Source of the DNA: Zygnema cylindricum | Taxonomy: Eukaryota > Streptophyta > Zygnematophyceae > Zygnematales > Zygnemataceae | Length of the DNA stretch: 64,000 nucleotides | Reading direction: 5' to 3' | NCBI GenBank assembly: GCA_037447655.1 | Contig: JBBHKE010002802.1 | Location: 1 to 64,000, forward strand | Part shown: piece after piece, positions 46,414-56,661 of the stretch | How positions within the stretch are numbered: position 1 is the stretch's first letter | How the letters are laid out: the number at the start of each line of letters is the position of its first letter | Translations under genes and position numbers: made by a program | The notes under the pieces: model-generated | Databases searched by the model: none | What the model saw: only the letters and a program-made list of their open reading frames with translations | Told to the model about the DNA's origin: nothing

Positions 46414-47379
46414 CCTTAGTTGAACCGCACGGTTGACTTCTTATCCTGCCATGGTACTTGACTTGCTGCTGCAACCATTTGCATTTTCCTGTTTGAATCC
46501 ACCGCATTATTTGTGGAGCCATCCTTTGCGCCGCGGTCTGCCCCAGCTTCCGCTCCTGGCAGCGCACCCGTTGGCAGGCAGCTTGTCGATGAGAAAGGCG
46601 CTCCTTGGGGCGCTGCTCCCACCGGGGGAAACGGACCTCGCCGTGAGATACGGCTCCAGCGGCACTCCACTCCTGTAGCTGCCGAGGAGGGCAAACCACG
46701 CTAAAGGCAGTAAAGCAGCACAAGGATGCTCGCACACGCTCCCGCCATGTCCCCGATCACAGGAGCTGCCGGGTCCATCAAGTCATCCTAGCGTCACCAC
46801 CGAGTGCAGAAAAGCTCTCGGTGGTGCAGTCCGTGCACACCCTCTGGGATGCACGTTTGCCCATGCGCAGCAGCGAGCATTGGCGCAGGGAGACCCCTTG
46901 GGGCGGCCTTGACCTCGCAAGAAAAGAAATGCGTGCCGAGAGACGCCTCTGGCCCTGCATGGGAGCCTTCGAGACGCTGACCCTATCCTGTGGTGCCACG
47001 TGGGATGACCAACGCTCCTGGGAGGTTTCAACAGAGGAACAGCAACCCCGTGCCTCTTCTTATTCCGAGCCTCTCCTCTCCTCTCCTTTCGAAGGGGGAT
47101 GGGAGAAAGGGGGAGGAGGAGATGGAAGGAGACGGGGAGGCGGGGGGGGAGGGAGGAAAGGTGACGAAAGTGGAGGGAAAGGGAAGCAGAGCAATAGGAC
47201 AAGGAGGGGAAAGAGGGAGGGGGTGGGGCCAGAGGAAGCGGGGGGGGCGAAGGGGTGGAAGAGGAATGGGAGGGTGTGAAACAAGTAGGTGAGGAGGAGT
47301 GAGAGGAGAGTGGACTGTTCGGAAGGACAAGGGAGAGACGGGGCGGGGGGCGAAGAGAAGGGAATGCGTTTCTGCGAGC
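46414..47379. other. GC-rich block with polypurine tract, no gene recognised
   Basis: GC content is clearly higher than in the surroundings. 46430-47030 is open on both strands in several frames, typical of GC-rich DNA, and no frame shows a known domain. From about 47090 to 47370 the plus strand is a polypurine run (GGGAGG, GAGGAG and GAAGAG words). The block sits between two N1 left ends and could be captured host DNA, but this is not shown. Confidence 0.45.
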
Positions 47380-47411
47380 CATAGTTCAAAAGTCGGTTAC
47401 ACCCATACAAT

Positions 47412-48081
47412 TATTGAAAAGTAAGCTTTAGTAAGCCTTAGAAATTTGAGTTTAGGACTTAGAATATTTTTGGAATACCAACTGTTCAATATTGACCAAA
47501 TTTAGTGTGGATTTTTTGTAGTATCTACACGAATAGTTATCTTTAAGTAAATTAGTGTGTAGGGCCGCCAATGAATGTAGACGTGATTAGAATCACCCGG
47601 ATTTTTAGGGTATAGATATTGTTATTGGACAATTCTGGTCCAAACACTTAGATTTTTATCAGCAGGCTGTCTAGTGAACCTTATACATACGTTTTAGATA
47701 TTTTGAGGATCTTTAGAGTATTTAATTCAATTAGGAATGATCAGTTTGATACAGAATGTACATTCTACACAAGAGTTAAGAAAATGAGAGCACTGAGTGC
47801 AGTTTAAGGTGTTTTATGCTCTATTGTCTCTAATTTGCTTATAGTACATGTTTGTTTGGTTGAAAGACCTCTTTCGTTTGGAGTCACATATCTTACACTA
47901 TAGATCTAGTCTTTTAGGCATTTCTCTTTGGGTTTGCTTCCGCTAACATGTCTGATAATGGCTCAGCCCCTGTTGCAAGTGCTCCTATTAGCCCTAGTGC
48001 TCCACCTGCTCCTGCTGGTGCAAGTGTGACTCCTAGTGGGAGTGGATCACCGCCAAGTCTTAATGCCCATGACCTTCAACA
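47412..48081 (+). repeat. Element D 5' LTR
   Basis: 670 bp, TATTGAAAAG...CTTCAACA. The gag ATG is at 47948, so the last 134 nt of the LTR are coding. Confidence 0.93.
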
Positions 48082-48901
48082 GGTTATGGGCCCACAGCCC
48101 AAATTGCCTATTTTTGACGTAACTGACTACTTATGCTGGGAAGATATGTTGAGCTTATATTTCGAGGAGAGGGACTTGTCACCCATTGTGGAAGGAACAG
48201 CGGATGTGACTGCGTCGGATTGGAGAAAGAAGAATCTCCATTGCCTCAACGTCTTGAAGCAGTCTATGACAAAAGATTTGGTAATGTCGTATCTTGAGAT
48301 GAAGAAAGCCTCTGAAGTTTGGTTTAGTGTACATGCTATGTATGTTCATCTAGATGTTACCGTCCAAACTAACATAGCCACTCAGATTTTTGAATTTAAG
48401 TATTATGGAGGTAGTATGTCAGATCATTGTCATGCTATGAAAAGGTTGTTTCTTCAGAGTACTAGTGCAGGTGGGGACTTTTCACCACCTCAGCAGTCTA
48501 TGATGTTGATGAGAACTTTGCCCGATGAATATAAGGGAGCCATGGATAGGCTTAGGGCTATTCCACAGCGTCAATGGAACATAGCTTTAGCAATTCAACT
48601 TATTTTGAGTGAAGAAGCTAACCAAATGTCACAAAGAGGTAGTAGTAAGTCTGTTCAGGCATTAGCTAACCAATTAGCTAACCAATTTTCAGATTCTAAG
48701 ATGGGCAGTGGCAGTGGTAGAGGTAGTGGTCCTAGAAGGTCACCTTTGACATGCTATTACAGTGATGAAAAGGGGCATGTGTTCAGAATGTGTCATGCCT
48801 ACAAGAGAGCGAACCACACAAAATTTTCGCTCTGGATGGGACGAAAGCCGGGTTCCTTCTCAATCAGGTGGTCGCCCAAATGCTCTCTTCAAGGAACTTA
48901 A
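47948..48901 (+). pseudogene. Element D gag, N-terminus encoded in the LTR
   Basis: The frame starts at ATG 47948 in the LTR with a Ser/Ala/Pro-rich N-terminus of about 44 residues, crosses the LTR end and PBS as Q-Q-V-M-G, then enters the capsid domain (LPIFDVTDYLCWEDM; FEFKYYGG). The nucleocapsid knuckle at about 48751-48792 is C-YY-S-DEKG-H-VFRM-C: the second cysteine is replaced by serine, which should weaken zinc binding. Near 48826, in a run reading AAAATTTTCGC, homology moves to the +1 frame, in which protease and the rest of pol are encoded; the gag frame itself continues to a stop at 48901. Whether the extra T is a mutation or a programmed +1 shift is open. Confidence 0.85.
48082..48095 (+). 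other. Element D primer binding site, inside the gag frame
   Basis: GGTTATGGGCCCAC immediately after the LTR: 14 of 14 nt complementary to the anticodon arm of plant initiator tRNA-Met as I know it, and simultaneously coding for V-M-G-P in gag. Confidence 0.72.
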
Positions 48902-51900
48902 AGAGGAGGACGTGAGCAGCTTTCCCGAAAACAATGAAAAGAAATACTTTGCGATGGCACAAGCAACGGAAGGCGTGGAGGAAGACGAATGGATTATAGA
49001 CTCCGGCGCATCTGCCCACATGTGCCGCAATCGCCATCTATTTGAGAGTATTCAATCTATTTCACCCATCAAAATTTATTTTAGTGATGATACGTTTGTT
49101 GAGTCGAAAGCAAAGGGGAGGGTGTCACTTATGTTGAATGTAGAGGGAAAACCTGTGAAAAGGGTCTTGGAAAATGTGTTGCATGTCCCAGCTTTTAAAA
49201 GAATTTTTTTCTCTACATAAGTGGTAGAAAAGAAAGGTTTTAAAACTATATCTGAGAACGAAAAGAAAACAGTGAGTAAGAATGGGAAAATAGTTGTAGA
49301 GGGATTTGCTGGAGGAATTAATTTGTATCGGTTGAGTCTTGCAAATGATAATGATAATGATGTTATGTACTCAAGTGTAATCAGTGATTGTGATTTATGG
49401 CATAAACGTTTAGGACATGTGAATTATGATAGATTAGAAAAGATGGTAAATCAAAAAATGGTGGAACGTGTAAAAATTAGTCAAAAACCAGCATCAAATG
49501 TATGTGATGGTTGTGCAATGGGAAAAATTCATAAGTTGCCTTTCCCTTCGCAAACTGATTATAGAAGTAGTAGGGTGTTAGAACTAATTTATTCAGATGT
49601 ATGGGGGCCATCTAGATATCCATCTGTGGGAGGTTCTAAGGCTATGCTTACCTTTACTGATGATTATAGTAGATTTACTACAGTTTATTTTTTGAAGAGT
49701 AAGGATGAAGTTTTTTCAAAATTTAAAGAGTATAAAGCTTGGGTTGAAAATCTGCATGAGAGAAAGATAGGAGGATTCAGATCTGATAATAGAGGGGAGT
49801 ACATTTCTAATGAATTTGCAGAATTCCTAAAATTGCATGGAATCTCACGTCAGCTAACCGTTCCTTATTCTCCAAAACAAAACGGTGTTTCAGAGAGGAT
49901 GAATAGGACCATATCAGAGTGTGCTAGGACAATGATGGCTGATATGGACATAGATTACAAATTTTGGGCAGAGGCTATGAATTGTGCAGCTTATGTGATA
50001 AACAGGCTAGAAACAAGGGCAGTACAAGATAAAACTCCTTACGAAATGTGGACAGGACAAAAACCAGATGTAAGCTACTTCAAAGTTTTTGGAAGTAGGA
50101 TATTTATGCTAGGTAATGATCCACAAAAATGGAAATTAGAGCCAAAAGGCATACCAGGGATATTTCTAGGGTATGATGATCATGCCAAGGGTTATAAAGT
50201 ATATGACATTAAGAGAAATAGAGTTGTGGTAGCCAAAAACATCATAGTGAAGGATGAGGGAAAACGAGTAGATGTATTTAATCAGCGTACAGATGAAAAG
50301 AAAGATAGAAGTGTTGATTTTATCTTTTTAGAGGAAAATCCTATGTTTTTCAAAAAAAATGTAGAAAATGCATCTAGTTTAACTCAAAATGACTTCGAAT
50401 CATCTTCTCCACAAGAAACAGGAAGTGTTATGCCTGAAAGAGTTTTAGACTCTCCTCTACCCCAAGCCGAAACTGAATTACAAGAGGAATCACATGTATC
50501 GAGGTGGAGGACCCAACCATCTATACCAGCGACAGAATTTCCAGGTGGAGTTAGGCGAAGTGCACGTCCCAGGGGAGAAAATGCAGCCTTTGCTCATTCT
50601 GCACACATAGAAGAGCCTTTAACATTGAAAGAAGCTTTTTCGAGTAATGAAAGGGAACATTGGGTGAAAGCCGTCAATGAGGAAATGAAGTCCATCATGG
50701 AGGCCTAAACTTGGGATCTGGTGGAACTTCCTCCAGGAAGAAAGGCTATAGGAAGTAAATGGGTGTTTAAATTAAAATTGAACCCAGATAATACCATAGA
50801 CAGGTATAAGGCTCGCTTAGTTGCTAAGGGATATAATCAAAAGGAGGGGATAGATTATGAAGAAACTTTTTCACCGGTTGTAAGGTTTCCATCTGTCCGC
50901 ATCTTACTTACATTAGCTGCCATAGAGGATTTTGACATCCACCAAATGGATGTCAAAACTGCCTTTTTGCATGGTGATTTAGATGAGGTCATTTATATGA
51001 AGGAGCCCGAGGGTTATGAGGAAGTAGGAAAAGAAAATCTTGTGTGCAGACTTTTAAAATCATTGTATGGCCTAAAACAGGCCCCTAGGCAGTGGAACCG
51101 AAAGTTAGATGAGTTCTTGACAAGATTCGGGTTTACTAGAATTAGCTCAGATCATTCAGTATATGTGATATGTGGTGATAATTTTGATGAGGTGATATTT
51201 ATTGTTGTGTATGTTGATGATTTGCTGCTAATTAGTAGGAACAAAGAAGGAATTGCTAGAGTAAAACACGCTCTTAATTCAAAGTTTGAAATGAAGGATT
51301 TGGGTGAGGCTAAATACATTCTTGGAATACAAGTTGAAAGAGATAGAGAAAAGAAAATCATTAGGCTAACTCAAAAAGAAGCGATAGGAAACATGTTGGA
51401 AAAATTTGGCTTGGCTGATGCTAAAGGTTGTGCAACTCCTATGGAGTATAAGCAAAAACTTGAAGGAATGGAAAATGAGTTTGGTGTCATAATAGATGAG
51501 GAACTTAGTCCAGAAGAGCAAAAATTTATGTCCCAAGTACCTTACAGACAAGTAGAATGAAGTCTAATTTACTTCATGAATTGCACTAGGCTTGATATAG
51601 CTGCAGCTGTAGGTGTATTGAGGAAAAGTCTGCAAAATCCACGAAAGAGAGACTGGGAGGCAGCAAAAAGGGTTTTAAGGTATCTTGTTGGGACTAGAAA
51701 TCTTTGGTTTACTTTGGGAGGGGACAAGGTTAGCATTAATACTTGGAGTGATGCTAGCTATGGTGATGTGTCTAGTAGGAAGTCTACAACTGGGTATGTC
51801 ATTCAGATTGGAAGTGGAACTTGTAGTTGGAGTAGTAAACTTCAAAAAGTCACAGCTGAATCGACTATGGAAGCCGAATACATGGTTGCGAGCGCAGCAT

Positions 51901-52196
51901 TGAAAGAGCTGCTATGGATTAAGGCATTTCTTCAAGAATTGGGTTTTACACAACACGGGACACAAATAATATGGTGCGACAATCAGGCAGCCATTTCTGT
52001 GGCTACAAACCCAAGTCACCATTTTAAGAGTAAGCATATGGACATTCGGCAACATTTGGTATGAGAGAAAGTATTTGCAAAAGTTGTCAAACTTTGCTAT
52101 TTACCTGATGAGAAAATGGTAGCGGACATGTTGATAAAAGCCCTTTCATCTCCTAAGTTGGAGTACTGCAGAAAAGCATGTGGTCTAAGTGAGTAA
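48828..52196 (+). pseudogene. Element D pol, single frame with four in-frame stops
   Basis: One frame holds all pol domains. Protease: WIIDSGASAHMC (about 48991-49026). Pre-integrase: LWHKRLGHVNYDRL and CDGCAMGK. Integrase: YSDVWGP, FRSDNRGEY and KQNGVSERMN, with D-D-E kept (about 49580-49900). Reverse transcriptase: LVAKGYNQKEGIDYEE, LYGLKQAPRQW and YVDDLLL (about 51208). RNase H: TWSDASYGDV, EAEYMV and CDNQAAI. In-frame stops are TAA 49218-49220, TAA 50706-50708, TGA 51558-51560 and TGA 52062-52064; compared with relatives they replace Ser, Gln, Gly and Arg codons. The frame ends at TAA 52194-52196. With such similar LTRs, these stops were probably already in the parent copy, implying mobilisation by proteins made elsewhere. 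Confidence 0.9.
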
Positions 52197-52218
52197 GTCT
52201 TCTAAAGCTTAAGGGGAG

Positions 52219-52888
52219 TATTGAAAAGTAAGCTTTAGTAAGCCTTAGAAATTTGAGTCTAGGACTTAGAATATTTTTGGAATACCAACTGTTCAATATT
52301 GACCAAATTTAGTGTGGATTTTTTGTAGTATCTACACGAATAGTTATCTTTAAGTAAATTAGTGTGTAGGGCCGCCAATGAATGTAGACGTGATTAGAAT
52401 CACCCGGATTTTTAGGGTATAGATATTGTTATTGGACAATTCTGGTCCAAACACTTAGATTTTTATCAGCAGGCTGTCTAGTGAACCTTATACATACGTT
52501 TTAGATATTTTGAGGATCTTTAGAGTATTTAATTCAATTAGGAATGATCAGTTTGATACAGAATGTACATTCTACACAAGAGTTAAGAAAATGAGAGCAC
52601 TGAGTGCAGTTTAAGGTGTTTTATGCTCTATTGTCTCTAATTTGCTTATAGTACATGTTTGTTTGGTTGAAAGACCTCTTTCGTTTGGAGTCACATATCT
52701 TACACTATAGATCTAGTCTTTTAGGCATTTCTCTTTGGGTTTGCTTCCGCTAACATGTCTGATAATGGCTCAGCCCCTGTTGCAAGTGCTCCTATTAGCC
52801 CTAGTGCTCCACCTGCTCCTGCTGGTGCAAGTGTGACTCCTAGTGGGAGTGGATCACCGCCAAGTCTTAATGCCCATGACCTTCAACA
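52219..52888 (+). repeat. Element D 3' LTR
   Basis: 670 bp, nearly identical to 47412-48081. It includes the duplicate gag start (ATG at 52755), which is then cut off from any gag body. Confidence 0.93.
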
Positions 52889-52924
52889 ACAATATACATA
52901 TTGTACGCAAAAAATACAATATAC

Positions 52925-55900
52925 CCTAGTTGTTCAATGCGTGGATTTTTCATTTTTTCCAATTTCTACGTATTGTACGTGACTTTTGAAAAATACGCAA
53001 AAAAACGTCTACTGTAAACTGAAATTGACATATTACGGAAACTAATAAACAAAATACTGATACTGTTAGACTTTTTTTACGCAAACTGTACGGTAGTTTA
53101 CAAAAAAAAAATCGATGCACGTATCCGTACTTTTTGTTCAGTAAACCGAACAGAATGTACATGGATTGTACGGGAAAATAATATGATGTCTACAAATATT
53201 TTTCAAAAAGAGACGTTGCGGCGTCACACTATTTGAGCGCCGTGAGTTCAAATTTTGTACGGGCGTCTTCTTCAAATTTCGAAAAGAAGGTGCCATTATT
53301 ACTTGAAGAGATGAACGTGGAAAATCATAGAAGACGCCATTAGCGTCGCCACGGCAGTAGTTAGTAAACTGTCGTTAAAGCTTTGACGAAGAATTCACGA
53401 ACCTCCAAAAAAGCGGCCATGCCCAAAGTTCGAAGAGAGGAGTGGGACCACGTGAAGCCTCCAAACGGTGGGATCCTAGTAGCCAATAGATTATGTGTTT
53501 GCATTTACTGTAATTTCGAATTTATCGCCTAAGCAACTAGGATCAGAAATGATCTCACTGGAAATGTCAAATGTGGAAGGATTAGAGCTTGCACATTGTG
53601 TCTAGCCGAGGTGAAAGAGGAGTTTATCGCAGGTGACAACGAATTTTTTTCTAATTTCTCTAAAAAACGTGTACTTAGTGACCTTGATGAACTCACGTGC
53701 AGTTTTCCACTGACTCCAAGGACCAAAGCAACAGTTGTTCAGACGAAAATACAAAGTGCATTAAGCATGCAAAACAAGAAGGAGGTAGATTTAGCTTGGG
53801 CCACAGCTTTTTATGCCAATGGATTGCCGTTCAGACTTTTAGATGACCCTTATTTCAAGGCTGCGGTGAAGAAGACTGGTGATGTAGGTGTGAATTACAA
53901 GTTACCAATCCGTAGTGCAATGAGAAATCGTCACTTATTGGAGACCAAGGCGAATGTGATGAAGAATTTGTCAAGTTATGTGAAAACCATTGAAGTCACC
54001 GGTGCCACAATCACATCAGACGGGTGGACAGCAGTAGATGCCAGTCCTTTGCTAAATATTTTAGCTGTCATCCTGAAAGGTGACATGTTTTTAACGGCAG
54101 AGGACACCAGTGGACAAACAAAGGACGCCGAGTACATTTGTGCGGTGTTGGAAAAAGGAATACTTGCGGTAGGGGTGGAGAATGTGGTGCAGATTGTTAG
54201 CGATTCTGCCCCAGTGAACAAGGTTGCAGCTTCGTTGCTTGTGGCAAAGCACCCTTCTATCACGTGGACGCCATGCGCTGCACATGTACTGGGCTTCATG
54301 TTGGAAGATTGGAGTAGGTTGACCTTTATCTCCAAACTTGTCCGAGAGGCAATTTTTTTTTTGAGATTCATCACTAATCTTAGCATGAGTGTAGCCATGT
54401 TTAATAAAATTTCAAAACTTTGGCTTCTGAAACCTGGAGAGACTAGGTTTGCTACAAATTTTATCATGCTCCGGAGGATATTAGATGTGAAACAGAGTTT
54501 GGAGCGGTTGATGTTCGATGACAAATTCAAGGAATGGGTGGGCAAGCCAATGTACAAGATGGAGGGGGCTAAAATTAGGTACTACATTCTAAGCACGAAG
54601 TTTTGGGTTAGAGTGACAAAGGACGTGTCAATTTCGGAACCTGTGGTGCGGTTGATGAGGGAATGCGATAGAGGTGGCCCTAATGTGGGGAAGGTTTATC
54701 ACGGTTTTTACGCCATTGGACAGTTTCTGGATAATTTAGCTTGCGCAGGAGGAGATAATATTCATGATGGCATGCAGATTTTGGAAGAGATGAAGGTATC
54801 ATGGTTGGCGAGGTGAAAGATGGCGCATAGCCCTATTGATGCGGCTGGCTTTGTACTCGATCCGGAGTATCAAAGTAATGCATATGGGCAGCGTGCCAAC
54901 GCGACTGATATGGAAGGTTTTCAGACAATGTTGGAGAGGATGCTTCTAAATATAGAGGAGCAACAAGTTGCCCGCATAGAGTTGTCAAAATATAGAGAGT
55001 TTGAGTGTGTTTTTGGTAGGGAACTGGCAATATCTTGTTCAAAGTTGATGCCAGCATGGAAGTGGTGGCAAGAGTTTGGGTGTGCCACCCCTATTTTGCA
55101 GAAGGTAGTAGTAAAAATACTTGCACAGTGCTCAGCTGCCAGCTCCTGTGAGCGGAATTGGTCAACATATGACCATATTCACTCAAAGAAAAGAAATAGG
55201 TTAACGGCTAAAGGGGCTAATGATCTAGTATGGGTCTTCACTAATCTCAGACTTTTAAAGAAGACTAGGGATGTCAACTATGAAGAAAATCTGATAGAAT
55301 GGGAAGAAGAGGAAGGGGAGGTTAGTGATATGATTCAGATGAAGACATGATGGAATTCGATGTAGGGGAAGAAGATTTAGAATAAAAGTAGGTAAAGGAC
55401 ATATATGTATTTTTTTTTTGCTTTAATGTGATTGTTTTTGTTTTTTTTTATCAATGTGTTACGTCGTGCAATGTGGAATGATGAAAAATGGAATCTGCAT
55501 ACAGCGTGAACTTTGTTTATTTGAAGTTGCATGCTCTCGGAGAGGTAGAGAAAGAAGGCCATGGCTGCCTATCTGTGAAGGACAGGCAAATTTATTATAA
55601 TAAAAATGCTTTACGGGGGAACTGAACCTGCGCCTGTGAACGACATCTAGTACAAACCGGTACAAACCGGTACAACCGTCCTTAACCATTTGATGTAGTT
55701 GATTCGTTACATACGTAGAGTGTGATATTTAATTAATTTACTAATGTTTTTCACCGCTCATTTAACGGAAAGCGTACAAACTACGGTACATGTTCAATTA
55801 AATTTATTAAAAATGTACGGATTTGTATGGAAAAAAATTCATTAACGTTTTTTTCAAATCGACCTCTCCAATTTCTACGTATTGTACGCTCGTTCGAAAC

Positions 55901-55929
55901 GTGCGTAAAATACGTTTTGAACAACTATG
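52925..55929 (+). mobile_element. hAT transposon with nearly whole transposase
   Basis: 3005 bp with an 8-bp target duplication CAATATAC at 52917-52924 and 55930-55937. Terminal inverted repeats are CCTAGTTGTTCAA and TTGAACAACTATG (one mismatch at position 2). Subterminal regions share words such as TTTCTACGTATTGTACG on both sides. It carries one transposase frame (53419-55350). It is inserted in the N1 MITE. The 785-bp element at 59312-60096 is its internal-deletion derivative. Confidence 0.93.
53419..55350 (+). pseudogene. hAT transposase (BED, DUF659, hAT dimerisation), two in-frame stops
   Basis: One frame of 643 codons plus stop from ATG 53419, interrupted by TAA 53530-53532 and TGA 54814-54816 (a tryptophan position in relatives). 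The N-terminal BED-type zinc finger region (EEWDHV...CIYC...LTGNVKCGRIRAC) appears to lack its usual histidine. The DUF659 core has TSDGWT (about 54018) and VSDSAPVNKVAA (about 54205), the two catalytic Asp contexts of the RNase H-like fold, then TPCAAHVLGFMLEDW and a PGETRFATNF block (about 54434). The C-terminal dimerisation domain has ASSCERNWSTYDHIHSKKRN (about 55138-55198). An acidic tail ends at 55350. Few lesions in so long a frame suggest recent loss of function. Confidence 0.9.
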
Positions 55930-56325
55930 CAATATACCCTTAAGACCCATATTGTATTGGCCGCAAAATGAAATAAAATAGTAACAGGGTTGAGTTGCAC
56001 ATCGTTCGATATGGAATTAAACGTCATGTCAAAATTTTGAAAAACATTCGGACAAAAAATTATTTTTCTGTGAGTTTTGAGGTATTTTTTATTTAAACCG
56101 TCAGATTTGGACGATCGGACGTTCGCTGATCAAAGTAGCGACGTAAGAAGGTCATATGAAAAGCCCATAACACAACTTATGATAAGACTATCGTCAGATT
56201 TGGACTATCGGACGGTCGCTGATAAAAGTAGGGACTTAAAGAAGATCACATGAAAAGCCCATAACACAACTTACGATAATGGCGCCGACAAAAAGCCTAC
56301 AATTGAAACGCTACTTTTGAACTAT

Positions 56326-56661
56326 CCTCTGAACCATTATGTGACAAACATAAATTATTGCGGAAGCTGCAACTAAGCAGCTGGTGAACAAGCCTACTTC
56401 AACAAGGTCAAGCTTACAATTCAAAAAGTACAATTGTACCAACCGTACCATCCAGTGAGTTTCCCTCGCCAGGCCAGCGAATGGGCAGTTTGGGTGGCGA
56501 CGAGCGCGAGCTGCGCGATCTTGCGTTAGCGTTTCGGGCGACATTTTGGGCAACGCGCTGCCGCTGCAGCCTTCCGGTCGTGTCGTTTTGCATCACGCGA
56601 AGAATCGCAGAGCAATAGAGCATTCTACGGATGTACTGATTGCTGCTGTCACTGTACTGTA
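56326..56661. other. Spacer, nothing recognised
   Basis: Non-coding sequence with locally higher GC at 56450-56600. It ends in ACTGTACTGTA, which abuts the next MITE. Confidence 0.4.

Larger units (their letters stand above)
47412..52888 (+). mobile_element. Copia element D, very young insertion
   Basis: 5477-bp element with the 5-bp target duplication ACAAT (47407-47411 and 52889-52893). LTRs of 670 bp each (47412-48081 and 52219-52888) differ at only one position that I could find (T versus C near 47452/52259). The PBS (48082-48095) is a perfect 14-nt complement of the initiator tRNA-Met anticodon arm. The polypurine tract CTTAAGGGGAG precedes the 3' LTR. The LTR begins TATTG rather than TGTTG. 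Same family as element A. The near-identical LTRs show recent insertion, yet gag and pol carry stops and a frameshift. Confidence 0.95.
47380..56325. mobile_element. hAT MITE N1 copy split by element D and the autonomous-type hAT
   Basis: It starts CATAGTTCAAAAGTCGG at 47380. It is broken at 47411 by Copia D, continues 52889-52924 (TATTGTACGCAAAAAATAC), is broken again by the hAT element at 52925, and resumes at 55930 (CAATATACCCTTAAGACCC) to CTACTTTTGAACTAT at 56325. The order of pieces matches N1 at 18127-18709. Its outer flanks show no clear 8-bp duplication, and a block near 56100 is tandemly duplicated at 56190. Confidence 0.8.

Noticed and set aside
46783-47382. 199-codon Ser/Pro-rich minus-strand frame and overlapping frames
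   Set aside because: Open frames on both strands are expected in a GC-rich, polypurine region; no domain seen.
52755-52982. Second gag gene start downstream of element D
   Set aside because: It is the gag N-terminus duplicated in the 3' LTR and runs into flanking MITE sequence.
53976-54557. 193-codon minus-strand frame
   Set aside because: Antisense shadow of the hAT transposase core.
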